64,000 bases of DNA from Solenopsis invicta. Taxonomy: Eukaryota; Arthropoda; Insecta; Hymenoptera; Formicidae. The notes beneath the pieces were generated by a model, which made no database searches, had not been told where the DNA came from, and was given only the letters and a program-made list of their open reading frames with translations. The translations under genes were made by a program, and so were the position numbers. Each line of letters begins with the position of its first letter. Position 1 is the stretch's first letter. The stretch lies in NCBI RefSeq assembly GCF_016802725.1, contig NC_052664.1:11558016-11622015 (forward strand), in the 5' to 3' direction. This document shows positions 24,986 through 37,100 of this stretch, in pieces.

Positions 24986-25288
24986 GAGGGGTGTTCTAGG
25001 TTTTCCATGTCTCTCTTTACAACCGTAGATGTCGTAACTGTTGGAGACGATTTCTCTTTAACAAGGTTTTCATCGGATGCCACATTTTCTACTGTTCAAC
25101 GGTTATTTTCATATATTTACAATATTTCCTTGAATTAAATTATATTAAAACAAGGTCTGCATAAAACTGAGTGAATGTTTCAATCAGTGTACAGTTCATC
25201 CAATCAGTACCATCAATATTGTTGAAGAAAATCTATTTCTTGTTGCTCTTACGTGAAAGAAGGTGCATGGAACCTGAAACACCTTGTA
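24986..25288. mobile_element. MITE-like element with ~20-bp diverged ends
   Basis: The left end GGGGTGTTCTAGGTTTTCCA (about 24988-25007) and the complement of the right end, TACAAGGTGTTTCAGGTTCC (25269-25288), match with a one-base gap, and CTTT blocks follow inside. About 300 bp, AT-rich interior, no transposase. The right end abuts a TATATA run, so a TA-type target duplication cannot be judged. Confidence 0.5.
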
Positions 25289-26262
25289 TATATACGTATG
25301 TATAGCGGAATGGATGGAAAGAGGCAGCCCGGAGAATAGAATGTATATTTGGGAACAAATACAATTTGAATGAATTAGCAGTAAACTGGAAATGGGCAAT
25401 CTAGGGTTACCTGACCCGGGGTTACCCTTACCGATCTCTCTTTCTCTTTCTCGTTACCTCCTCCCACCTTCTTGGCTGCTCTCTTCCTGCTTCTCTCCCT
25501 TTCTTCACTTTCACTCGATCCTGTCTTCTCTATTTCCTTCATTTCTCTTATACTACTTAGCCGCCGTTTGTGCGCCCTTCGTTACACATTACTATGTCGT
25601 CGTCTCACTTTCCTTCCCTTCTGCCAATTTTCTCTCATCTCTGTCTTCCTGCGTAATGTCGATCTGAACGATATTTTCGGGCGGAAATTCCGCAGCAACA
25701 CACAGAAACATTTCACTTTGAGTGGTTTCCTTCTATGGGTGCTTTTCTCTTTGTTCGCGCGTATACGGGCTGTTCTGCCCTTCTTTATAGGGTTCTTCGT
25801 AAACAACTGCAATGCACGTAGAACATTGTCGATATCTACTTTACGTACACGCTTCACTGAAAGTTGCTCTTACCCAGAATCCTGCAGGGCTGTTGGTTTT
25901 CGCCGCATGTATATTGATTAAGTTCTAAAACACCAAACTGCTTGGTGTCTCCAAGGAGTAGACAATGCATAATAGATATTTTTGCAGTATCTCTTCTTAA
26001 TGAACTTATTCAATGAATTGCCATGTGTTTCCATATCGCCGGCATCGATTCCAATTATCTCAAATGTGTCGTTTGTAATCGCATGTATATCGTAATACTT
26101 TTATCATCTCGCATCAGCTAGATTTAATAGTTGCAATTGTCAGCGTAAATACGGCGCAAGCGTCAGAGAGGAGATCCTATCGCTGACGCATGGCGATGTT
26201 TTATTTGTGGCAACATAAGTAACAACATATTGCAGCAAGTATGATTGCGGCAATTTTCGTAA

Positions 26263-27240
26263 AGTGAGTATCTCGCGAAACAGTCCCACGACATAGAAGG
26301 TCGTAGCGACTCTATGTCCGACATTTTTCTTGGTCTGCATTTCGTGAAGTATACACCGAGGTATCGTAGATTACACGGCAACCTCGATAGCGAACTGCGG
26401 GTAGACAGATACGAAAATGCGCATCGATACGTTCGCGTTACCGCTCGCCCGAGCAAAACGCATTGCGCGCCGTACCGCCGCGGGAAATGGCAAAACAAAT
26501 ATAGCGTAGTATCGTGCGACGATATATCGTTTTATCTCGTTTCGCCACGGAAGATATTTGTTCAAATGTGCTTTACATTTGAAAACGCTATTTTAATAAT
26601 GGTCCAACTTCGTTCTCTCCCTTTCGCGCGTTTCGCGCGACGTGAAACTGCGAAATTTGATAACGCAAAAGATACTCGAGAGCGAAAACCTTCAAAAAGT
26701 AAGCGTCACTTCCTTGGCAATCGCGTTCTTAACTGTAAAATCTTTTCCCTTCAACGTTCCGATGCGGAAGCGAACACAGTTACGTCACGTTCAAAATAAC
26801 TTCGCTTAACGTTGTCGGATGATATAATTCCGCACTTCCTGCTCGCTACACGCATTGTGTGTCACGCAAGCATTGTTTTTTATTATACACGACGCACGAT
26901 GATTATGTCGGCGGGAAAAGTTATACGCGGAGGTTGGTGTGAATTTAGCGATGTGAAATTTTCTCGAGAGCGACGAGCGAAAGCGGCCTGGGAGAAAGAG
27001 ATACACATTTCTCGCGGTCTGATATACATTTTTGCTGAGCGCAATAAGTTTCCCGTTAATCTCATAACACCGCTCACGCCGTGGACGTCCTTGCATTATT
27101 CTCGGGCGGAGATTCGTAATGCTTACCCCATGAATAATGTACTGGTTCCCCGGGCGCAATCCCGCCGCCACATACTTTCAGTTGAGCCGACAGTTCGGAG
27201 TAGTTTTCAAATAGTTCTGGCGGACGTAAGTCCGGGCTAG
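26263..27240 (+). other. Long frame open except for one stop; possible relic
   Basis: Plus-strand frame 1 has no stop from 26263 to 26796 (178 codons). It has a single TAA at 26797-26799 and then stays open to a TAG at 27238-27240 (146 codons). The first ATG is at 26314. The predicted residues are rich in Arg, Ser and Lys, with no signal peptide, repeat or known motif that I can identify. Minus-strand frames are also long here (26163-26498, 26806-27171), so generally low stop density is a sound alternative. It could be a decayed coding sequence or pure chance in CpG-rich DNA. Confidence 0.18.
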
Positions 27241-27879
27241 CCCTCCGGTCTTTGCATTATCCGTTTCCGGGAGTGCTATCGCCTTCCGGAATGCGCAATC
27301 TCGCGTAATAAATCGACCGAACGTGGAATAGAGATTTGACGCGACGCGACGATCTGTCCCATCTAGAAAGTGTATACTCATGAATTTTACATTTAAGCCG
27401 GTAATGTGATTTAACGGTTGCCTAACGAGCGCGGAGAGGGAATACGCCGCGCGGGAATGATGCCGCGCGGCGCGCTGCGCCGAAAATGCATGCGGTAAGT
27501 AATCATTCGCACGGCTATCGCTTTCGGGAATCTCGATAATTGCGTACAGCAGTCATCCGGGATCAGGGATATTGCGTAATCGCGGCCAATCGTTACATCG
27601 ATGGTGCGTTTTATTATCGTGATTAATATCGGCGGTGCCATCGACGGGCGCGAATGCAATGCGTCTCTGCAATACGATGCGCTCCCGCTTCCGCCGCCAC
27701 CTCCGGTCATCCCCCTCGGCCGCGGCGCGTATATCTGCACTGACGGCATTGACCTCTTTCGGTGCTTCATAAAGCGTTAACGGTCATATCTAACGGTAAT
27801 TACGCCCGCTATTGTGATATGTCGCAAATTTCCCATGAAATTTGCCGTTTGCGCCCCGACCTTATCTCATCGCCGCGCC

Positions 27880-27903
27880 GCGCCAAGCGCCAAGCGCCAA
27901 GCG
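27880..27903. repeat. GCGCCAA x 3 minisatellite
   Basis: Three perfect 7-bp units plus a partial GCG; preceded by a GCCGC-rich run. Confidence 0.85.
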
Positions 27904-30900
27904 TTGCGTCGTGCGTACGCGCCCCTGCACACGCGTGTACATGGCAGTCGATGTTTAAACCACACGCGGCCAGCCTGCGGGGATAATTAGAACGCGCCGT
28001 GAATGAAACAGTATGGAAAATGGAGATTTCGGACGGTGTTGCGATCGCGTTGCGCTAAAAGGCCGTCCGTCCCACGGGTATCCAGGTATACTTACGCTAG
28101 ATCGCACTAATAAACGCCCACTCTCTATCATGAATTTCCGTCATCCAATTTCGTACAGTCTGTTTATCGTCAACCTGCATTTCCTTGTACGCAAACAGTA
28201 TCGCACATTTACATCGCTGTCCACATTTGCACGTTTTACATTCGATTAATTTTCATTATTTCAGAACATATCTCTCGCTCAACAATAATATCAAAATAGT
28301 TTAGCTCTCGATGCAGATGCGGGGAAAGAACTTTCCGAAAATCAATTCTCAAATTGCGAACGAATCATTTAAAGTATTTCATTACTTGTGTTATTTATGT
28401 ATTTTATTTTAACTTAAATCGAGGCTCGCCCGCAGTAATAATTAATTTCCATTTTTCCGCCTGGTAATCAACAATAATTAATACAAGGTCAGATGTGCAT
28501 GCGCGTGTCCGTCCGCTCATTTGTCCTCTCTTCGTTATTTCTCCGTCATAGTTTGCACACCCAGCACGCCGGTTTGCGTACCCTTCCGTTTCGCCCCCGC
28601 CGTCGTCGCATTCGGGCATTGGTATGTCGGCATTTTCCGTGACACCGTCCACGAATCGATATGGAATGTAGGCTTCATGGACAACGATTTTGCGTAGGCA
28701 GCATGGAGCGTATATATCGCGCAATATGTGAGCAATCCGCTTATTCTTATCTAAGACGACATGCAGTGAAAATTAAATATGCTCCGAGCTTTGAATTATA
28801 AATAGATGAAGTTTCGCGTCAATATGAAGATGGGCACCACTCGTACAATAATCTGTTAATCCCTACAGAGTAAAGGGTAATAATAAATTAATTTGTAAAG
28901 AGGAGGAAATAAAACGCGCGATTTATTATGCCTCTCCGTGCGCCATCGTTCTTCTGCATACATTTCTAAACGCATATATATAACACGCATTTTCTTCTGC
29001 CAGCTGCATTTTATGACCTTCATTACTTCTTTCGTTGAAATTAATTCTGCCGGGAGTGTAGTATTACTAATTATTTCTGGCTATTCTAGTTTTCTTTAGA
29101 ATGTGATATTTACCACCGTCTGGTTTAAAGTAATGCAATAACCAACTTTTCTAGATAACAAAATGGAAGAGACGAGATGTTTATTTCGAAAACAGCCTGA
29201 ATCGAAATGGAAAATTAGTAATAAAATCGCTTCTACTTTTATACAGAATTCTTTGTCGCAGCTACATGCAAATCTTTTTACAGGAACGAAATTGCCGATA
29301 ATTTTGTCTCTTACTTCAAATGTATTTTTGAATTTTTGCAAATCTTTTGTTAACGGTTTTATAATATTAGTATAAAAATACAATTAAATATTTACATTTT
29401 TCGCTTCGTTTATGAAGATTGCTTTGAAGCGAAAGGTTGAATCCACGATATTAACATACAAATTAAAAACATTTTAAAACTATTAGGCTGCTCGCTTTTT
29501 AAATGGATGCTGCTTGGCGTGCTAAATTCATCACGGTTATCTCCCGCTAGAATATATTTTCTTTCCTCGTTATATTTTTCATCGAACAATACGTACTTGA
29601 AGCGAGATACTTTGGCGGCTCTTGTAATATAGCGCGGCTATTATTTTGTTCGCTGTGAAACATCCCGCGCGTATAATCGAGTCGGCAATATCTCCAAGAT
29701 CTTACCCGCTGTTAACCGGATGGCCGGAGATGCATCAGCGTCTGTACGAAAAGCACCGAGTACTTTATGTTATTAGCTCTAACGCGGCGAGGAAATTATA
29801 CTGGAAGAGAGCGAATTAAAGAAGAAGCAGTGGTACATGGGACCTAGAAAAAAGGATCTAAAAGCATTACGGGGAGGGGAGAAATACGTCCTCGCGCTAT
29901 CCATTAAGTTATAAGGTGTCCCGAAACATTGATTTCTTCTGCTAATTTTATTTGCGATTAAGGAGTAGCCGTTATTATATGAACGTTTTTATATGGTTTA
30001 TCAAATTTATTAAACTAGAAAATAAAGACTAAATCATCACTCAATTTCTTAATAAATACGTTAATTGATAATATCATTACAGTGCTTGGTATTCTCTTTG
30101 AAATTATTGTGATAGGACAAGGTTTTATTTTCTTTCACGTTTACAATCTTCTTTGAATCTTACTCCAAAAACGTTTCAGATTTTAATCGTTTCCAACTGA
30201 ACGGACTATTGACCATTTTACTATTTCCATCACCAGTTTGTCCGCAAGAATCTGATATTAAGATATGCATCGGTGCTTTAGAGACACCATGTATATTGCG
30301 TATATAGCCGCGGGGCAATATTGTGTTTTCTTTCGATGCTCTGTACCCCATGTGGGTAATCACGTCGCCCGACCTTTAACTCTCTCTTCCTCCCGCGTTG
30401 TTAAAGCTACGAAGGAATAGGCGATCACGAATCTCGATCGGAGCAACGTCCACTGTACACCGCGCGGTAGCTTGCGGTTTATACCGCGCCCGAGAACATA
30501 AGCGGCTTCCTGTTTATCCAGCCGCGCGGTTACGCGCGAAAAACTCCTTTACCGAAGCGGAAAGCTGACATCTCGGTATTATTCTGTTAGTATGGCTTTT
30601 TTATACAAACCCGCACGTCGCAACGTTTCTGTATAATTTGATAAGTACAAGGCGAAAGTATGAAGAGTACAAATAATGCGAAAATAGGCATAGCACGCGT
30701 GACTAAACGATATTGTTTCAATCCGAAATATGCAAAAGAAATGTAATTAGTAAATGTATGTTTATGTATAATAGAGGAAATTTGTTAATAATTCCTTTTA
30801 AAACGGCCTCACGTTTCTAGGAAACTAAACAGCATTGTATTAATATTAATATTATTAAAAACATAATTTACTTAGATAAATAAATAAAAATCCATAGTTT

Positions 30901-32504
30901 ATATGTTTGTAGGTTTTTTTCTATAAAAATCTGTAAAAACAAATTCTTGAAAATAACATTTGCACACGTGCATATTTTTTTGCAAAGTACAGTTTAAACA
31001 ACAATGAATATTTTATTGATAATATTAGATCAGTTTACTTGTTTGTAGCCTCCTAAAAGCTTCCTGTTTTATTTATATAATATTTTTCTCTTTCATATTT
31101 TCCTCAGAGTACGGTTTGGAGCATAAAATCGCTATGCAGCGTGAAGCGTACACTTCTCCGCGAGAACAGACAACTACGAAATCTTTAAAAACAATGTTGA
31201 CAGAGATTTCATGAATTTTTTCACATTTTCTTTAACACCTTATGGTAGGAAAAATTGCGCTGGACGCGACGGTATACACTAATAAGATATCAAAAAACCG
31301 TATAAAGTAGATGGGTTTAAAGCTAGCCTTTTAATTTTATATTTTTGTTTAATACGTAAAAATATTTTTTATTATTTTGTTTATTAATTTATTTTATAGT
31401 TATATATATAATTTCTACTCTACGAGGCCGTGTTTGAATTCTGCTATTACCGCTACTACTGTGTCAGTTTTGAGATCCAATTTCTCAGACGTTCTTTTTT
31501 GTGTTACGTTGTGAAAATATTAATTATTACAAAATACGAAACGGTCTTACAAAAGCAGCTGTATGTACCATATCATAGAAGACACTTTTTAATCTGTATT
31601 CATGTTTATAAAATTTCATTTTAGCTTTTATTTAAGAAATATTGACTTTTCTCTACTATTCTTTCTATACCAGAATATTTGCGTTACCTGAATTCGCTAT
31701 TTATGCACAGTATATTGCTAAGAGATAAACATATTCTCTAGAGGCAATGGAATTCTTGCGAAAATCTTCGAGTGACATTCTAAAAACTGTAATTGCGTTT
31801 ATATTGATATCACAGAATTCCTAATTTTGTCCAGTTCAATCCCAGAACTTTGGCCGGATTCAATTTCCGAATGCGTCCGGTTCGGTGCTCGCCGACGATG
31901 CCGCTTCTGTACCTAGCGCAAGAATTAACCACTGGATGAACACGAATCGACGCGAATTGCGAATTCCCTTTTCCGCTCGAATGTCCTCATCTTCAGCGCG
32001 CGGTGCATACCAGTTTCGAATTGAATCAGCTGCGTTCCGTTGCGCCATCGCCCAGATTCTCCCGTTTTCGCGAAATAGGTGCGTTCGCGTGTCGCGCGAG
32101 GGCACACACCCTCAGACGACGAGGGGCGAAGAGTATCTCGGATTCGACCGCAGCGGAATGCCCACGTGGGACCCTCAGCACCGGGTTCTAATACGCGGCA
32201 AAGCAAGCGTGAATTTCTCTTCATGGACAAATTCGGTAGTGCTATGTGTATGTACCGACAAGTAGTCAAAAATTGTTCAATCCTTTACGATGTGTCAGGT
32301 TTTGCGGTCCTGCGGACTCGCGATCGCCAATTTCTCGCCTTACCGTTTCCCTAACGAAATCTACCTTAATGATAACGTCATAAATACAGATTAAGTCGTG
32401 GCTTATGTGCTAATAAGTTGTACCATTAGTCCCGCGGAACGGATTTTGTTCGTAACGAGCGGATTAGAATCGCGCAATTGAGGCGCGCGATGTACGACGA
32501 CGAC

Positions 32505-32622
32505 TACAAGTTGCCATTTCATAGCGCTGTTTATGAGCGTATTACTCACAAGCTTTCACAAGCTATAATAGTAACTTGCGACTAATAAACTTATAAATAG
32601 CGCTATGAAATGGAAACTCGTA
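32505..32622. repeat. 118-nt foldback hairpin
   Basis: The arms of about 50 nt pair: CCATTTCATAGCGCT (about 32513-32527) is mirrored exactly by AGCGCTATGAAATGG (about 32599-32613), and the stem continues outward to TAC/GTA and inward through TTTAT and ATTA blocks. About 41 of 50 positions match. Many mismatches are transitions that would leave G-U pairs in RNA on one strand. The loop contains two AAGCT copies. It may be a tiny MITE or an RNA hairpin. No mature small-RNA sequence that I know matches it, and there is no clear target-site duplication. Confidence 0.65.
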
Positions 32623-32624
32623 GC

Positions 32625-33690
32625 GCCACTAACATATTTCCCAGTCATCATCCTAGTGCTGCGCGGAACGGGGATAAACGGATTCCGCGCGATGCAATTA
32701 CATAAAGCCGCATATGAAATCGTGATAATCGTAGAGGACGAAACCTATGAAAAGATCGTTCTCGCGGCGCAAAGGGCTAAATTTAGCGCTACGCTTTGAA
32801 AACACCACCTGCAGGACAGCGCGAGTGTAGCGTTTCATTGAGCGGACGACGCGGCGGCGAGAGCGTCGATTTTATGCGCGCAGTATTGAATCGAAATTGG
32901 AGGAAAGCAAGAATTGAAATTCGCCAGTCTCATTCATCGGGCGCGACATGGGCGGGGTATATCGTTCGCGAAACGAGATGACGGTGAACTGATGAAACGT
33001 TACGCGCGAAGCGAGGCCAAGCGATGGCTGCCGATGGTTTTCATCGACGGTTCCCTCGATCACGAGTCCTAAACTGCTTCTGCCCGTCGAATAACGATGG
33101 GGGGATGATTTTACCTGATCCCGGGACGCGCGGCGTGTGCATCCCGTAGCCTGCGTTCGCGGTCGCGCACGTGTGCACCCGACTGTGCGTACACGTCGAG
33201 CGCTTTTGCCCTCTAACCCTTGCTCCCCCTCTTCCCCCTCTCTGCTTTCTCTCTCTTTCTCGTGGCCCATAGCTGTGTCATCAGACGCGTGCCGCAGCGA
33301 TGCATCACGGAATGACGGGAATCGCGGCGTAACGCTTTACCCGCTCACAAATCACGCCACGCAACGTCGCGTCGCCCGTGTGCCGCGTAACGTGTGCACA
33401 CGCGACACGATTACTCTCTCCCTACCGACCTGGACCATACGGTCGCCGCAGACACCATCGGGAGGTCATGATAAAAATGCGACGCGGCGACACCGCGGCG
33501 ACACCGCGGCGCCCCGCTCGAATTCCGCGGCATCGCGGAATCCAACACCCTGCCCTTGGTCAGCAACAACGCCGAGGGGCAGATACCGTCTGCCTGTCTC
33601 TGCGTCTGTCCACACAGGAAGAATGATATACCCGTTATGCGTTTTCACGCCGCAACGACGCGTCGTCCAACGTCTTTGTGTTTAAGTAGC
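32625..33690. other. CpG-rich non-coding stretch
   Basis: Very CpG-rich from 33000 to 33680, with pyrimidine runs at 33215-33260 and the GCGGCGACACC repeat at 33484-33511. The 182-codon plus frame at 33137-33685 is dominated by Arg, Ser, Pro and Thr and follows from composition. Confidence 0.5.
33484..33511. repeat. GCGGCGACACC x 2.5 minisatellite
   Basis: Two perfect 11-bp units followed by GCGGCG. Confidence 0.85.
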
Positions 33691-34115
33691 TAAGGACCGT
33701 TTGCACCATAGTTTAACTGCGATGTAGTTTAACTTTGAACTCGGTTTAACTTTGACTTTATCTTTTTCTAGTTCTGAGAATTAGAAAAAAGGTTGAAAGT
33801 AAGTTAACCCTCCGCGGACTCTCGCTGAATTTCACTGTTCAGGTATTGTAGGTCGCTGAGGGAACGTTGTGTTTTTTAGAAGATTTTGGAGATTGAAGAA
33901 TTTTGGAAAAATTCTGGTGTACTCTTCATATTTGAAGATATTTGGGAATACGATTTTACAGTTGTTTAATCCGAAACGTTTCTTACTGGTTTTATACGTG
34001 TTTGAATTTAAGCCTGAATAATTCAATACATAAGGTAGTTTGAAAGGTTCACAGTGTCCGCGGAGCGGAGAGTTAAACATAGTTTAAAGGTAAGCATCGA
34101 TGCAAACGGACTTAA
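33691..34115. mobile_element. Foldback element split by a nested insertion
   Basis: The left end TAAGGACCGTTTGCA (33691-33705) is mirrored by TGCAAACGGACTTAA (34101-34115). Inside, ATAGTTTAAC and GTTTAAC-type repeats on the left correspond to GTTAAACATAGTTTAAAG on the right. TTTTTCTAGTTC / GAATTAGAAAAA (about 33763-33790) forms a central stem. Removing 33808-34076 leaves a compact foldback of about 155 bp with one TTAA at the junction, so the outer element predates the insertion. Confidence 0.6.
33804..34076. mobile_element. TTAA-flanked MITE, piggyBac-like ends
   Basis: The segment is flanked by TTAA at 33804-33807 and 34073-34076. After the left TTAA comes CCCTCCGCGGAC; the complement of the right end reads CTCTCCGCTCCGCGGAC, the same sequence with a 5-bp CTCCG expansion. 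TTAA duplication with C-Y-CT ends is the hallmark of piggyBac-type elements (family knowledge). The interior is AT-rich and non-coding, so this would be a non-autonomous derivative inserted into the older foldback 33691-34115. Confidence 0.6.
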
Positions 34116-37100
34116 ATGGTTAAATGAAAGGAGATAGCGTGTAATGGCGGATACGTTATTCTTATTTTTGAATATATTTAACTAGACTAGAGTTTAAAGA
34201 TGTCGTAGTGACGTTAGATAATATCGATAAGCATTTTATCTAACGCAATAACATGGCGTACTTGGATGAGTACTGAGAATGTACATGAAAAATTGGAGTT
34301 GCACAATAGGCGAGGCGCTGGCAATATTACTGCTTTTAAAAACTTTTGTGAGCATCAATATACAAAAAGAGATTATATACCCTACGGGAAAGTAGGCAGG
34401 GTATAAACAAAGGAAAAAGCATAAATAGCGATACAAATGCTCGAGAATGGATTTCGATGCACGCGTTATTGTTAAAGTAACGATGCTGGCAGTCCATGAT
34501 TACATATAGTCAGAGATACCCTGCCGTATAGCGATCGTATATCATAGCGCTTTACGTTCTATTCGGTTATGCGTACTTTCGAGTCGGACGTAAATGTCAA
34601 TCCGGTTTTATAGTTCGCGCGCACTGCCAGTCATGTACGGTTAGGCTTCACGTCCGCGCGGATTTTATTTTCCCCGTATTCTCGCCGTTGGGACATGATA
34701 AGCGTATTTCTTCCTCCGCGCTCTGCCTCCCGTTTCGTATGTCCGTTCATGATTTCTCGAACGAGCGCGAAAGAGCGTGCTGGGACTGCTGAGTCACCTG
34801 GCGATACAACAGAATCGCGCGCCGCGTTCTGACTTTCAATATTTTTCCTTCACCGCTTCTCCCTACCGTGAAAAACCCCGACCGGCGAGAGCGTGGGAAG
34901 ATGAGCGACTTTGGAGATGATCCGAGAAAATAACGTCTTCTAAATTCGCTCCCGAAATCACGCGTGCCGAGCATCGTTAACATTCGCCGAACATTCGATC
35001 ACGGCGAAACCGAGTGGAAATAAATACTGTTCTACTTCGATACGGAGAAATCGGAAAAGGATAATTTTGTCCCCATGATTTCATTCCTTTAATATAATTG
35101 CGATTTGTTATTTTATTATTTCTTTAGCGTGTGGGGAAGGTATTATTATAACACACTACATATAGACATTACAATAGACTATATTTGAACGATGTCTGTG
35201 ACAAATTTTTAAATAATTTACAATGAAAAGTTACGAGAATAAATTGAAATAGTCTTCTGATTTATGCGCATTTTTACAAGCTGCGTCTTTGAAATTTCAG
35301 ATTTATTACTGTTATTACGAAAGACTTTCTTTTTGGAGATAGTTTTCATCTACTGTTTTTTTTTTATTCCCGTAAGAAAGATGAGGCAATATTTTTCAGA
35401 CAGTGCCGTCAGTCATTCGGGTTATAAAGCTACGTAATTGAAAGAGTCGTGGGAAGCGTAGGTGGACCTCTCGGCGACGACTGATTCTTGATTTCTGTGT
35501 GCGATAACGGGTCATTGACTTCGTTCCACGTGCATGAGAGCAAAAAGAACACCCGGTAGGCGGTGCCGGCCTGGTGAGAATTCGCCGCCTAATTTGGGAA
35601 GGTCCGTTTAAGGGTCCAGAGCTCGTACGGACGAGGGTGAGGTACATTGCTGTGGCGATGAAACGAGATAATGCGAGTCGTGACCGCTCGTTTTTCGTTA
35701 CATGCTCTTTTATGCAAAGCCGTTGCGCCTCGTAATAAAACGATATCTCTCAGATATCTTTGTTCTTATTGAATATATGTACGAAACCTTGAAGATTATT
35801 ACAATTTTTATAGAATTCTTAGTTGTTCCTAGTTTAGTTGCAGAAATGTATAAAAATTACGATGTTTTTAGTATAATTTTTACATACTTTTATGTATAAT
35901 TTGTATATATGTGTTTCTAGCTTTTATAATAATGAAGGGGTACTTAAGTAAATCCGCGAACATAATTTTAACTTCTCTTGCGCACACACTTTTCAATTCT
36001 GATATAAATTAAAACTTTTGAATGCGGTGAAGCTACATAAAAGAGATATGACAAATGAAAAGATAAGATAAGTGATAAATTATCATTGATCTTTGTTTTC
36101 AAATTTTGAATTGCATTTCATCTTATTAAAATATAAAAGTTGAAATTAAAATTACGTAGAATCAGCAAACAGATATGAAAAGAATTTAAGATAATATCTT
36201 ATCATTTTGTTACGTTGTCTTTTAAAATTTATAAGAGGAAGTCGCTAATACTGGCACACCACTTTGTTTTCGAATATTTTTTAACAGAAACTAAAAATAA
36301 AACTTGGAAAACAGAAATATAAACTAGAAAATATCTTTTATCAGATGATATAGCAGTTTCTATAATATTGTTTTGTATTTTATAATAATTAATATTTTTG
36401 TTACTTAACTTACAAAGAGCGTCTGAGAAATTAGGTCCCAAAACTATCACAATAGATATGACGGAATTCAGACACGGTCTCGTAGGAAAGTTAAAATAAA
36501 CTGTAAAGTTGATAAACCAAGTGATAAAATGTATTTTTTTTTTTTTTTTTTGAATTTTGTTAGTTTATATATGTACGATTTTATATTTAACACTGCGAGG
36601 AAAATATGAAAGGGAAAAATATAAATAAAACAGTTTTAGAAATATACAAATCTGTAGAATGATCTGATGTTGTCAATAACACGTTCACTTTTGTATAAAA
36701 AATCGTGCGAATTTTATTTTCGCTTTTCAAAAAATTCATTTTTAGCATATTTCATATAAAAAAGTTTCATATAAAAAGTTTCATGAATGTATGATCCATG
36801 AGTTTTTAGTTCTTTAATTATCTAAGCGTATCATGTTTCTATCAGTATTAATAAAATTCAATGTTTAACTTCTGAGAAATAAGATGATGATCGCTTTAGG
36901 AAGTCTATGCCAGTACTGGCTAGCGACTTTCTTCTATCTATACCAGATCGTCGACGCTTTCAACTGCAAATTGACCTACGTTATAATGGCGGAGATAAAT
37001 CATTTGAAAAGTGCGTATATGCGAATGAGGATTTCGTGCGGATCTTTCACCGACGGCTATTTATCTCGTTTACCGTTTATTTTGCGTCCATCTCTTCTCC

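Larger units (their letters stand above)
25290..32500. other. Long non-coding stretch, mosaic composition
   Basis: 25430-25660 is pyrimidine-rich. 26160-27240 has low stop density (separate entry). 27240-28010 is CpG-rich with the small array at 27880-27903. 28250-28480 and 28740-29470 are AT-rich. 29630-29780 and 30360-30560 are CpG-rich. 30600-31840 is AT-rich. 31850-32350 is CpG-rich with open frames on both strands (31885-32265 plus, 31925-32269 minus). No gene family recognised in any of these. Confidence 0.45.

Noticed and set aside
29911..29935. AAGGTGTCCCGAAAC, like a transposon end
   Set aside because: No inverted partner found within 1 kb and only a weak match to the ends of 24986-25288.
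33137..33685. 182-codon plus-strand frame
   Set aside because: Arg/Ser/Pro/Thr composition follows from CpG- and pyrimidine-rich DNA; no family resemblance.
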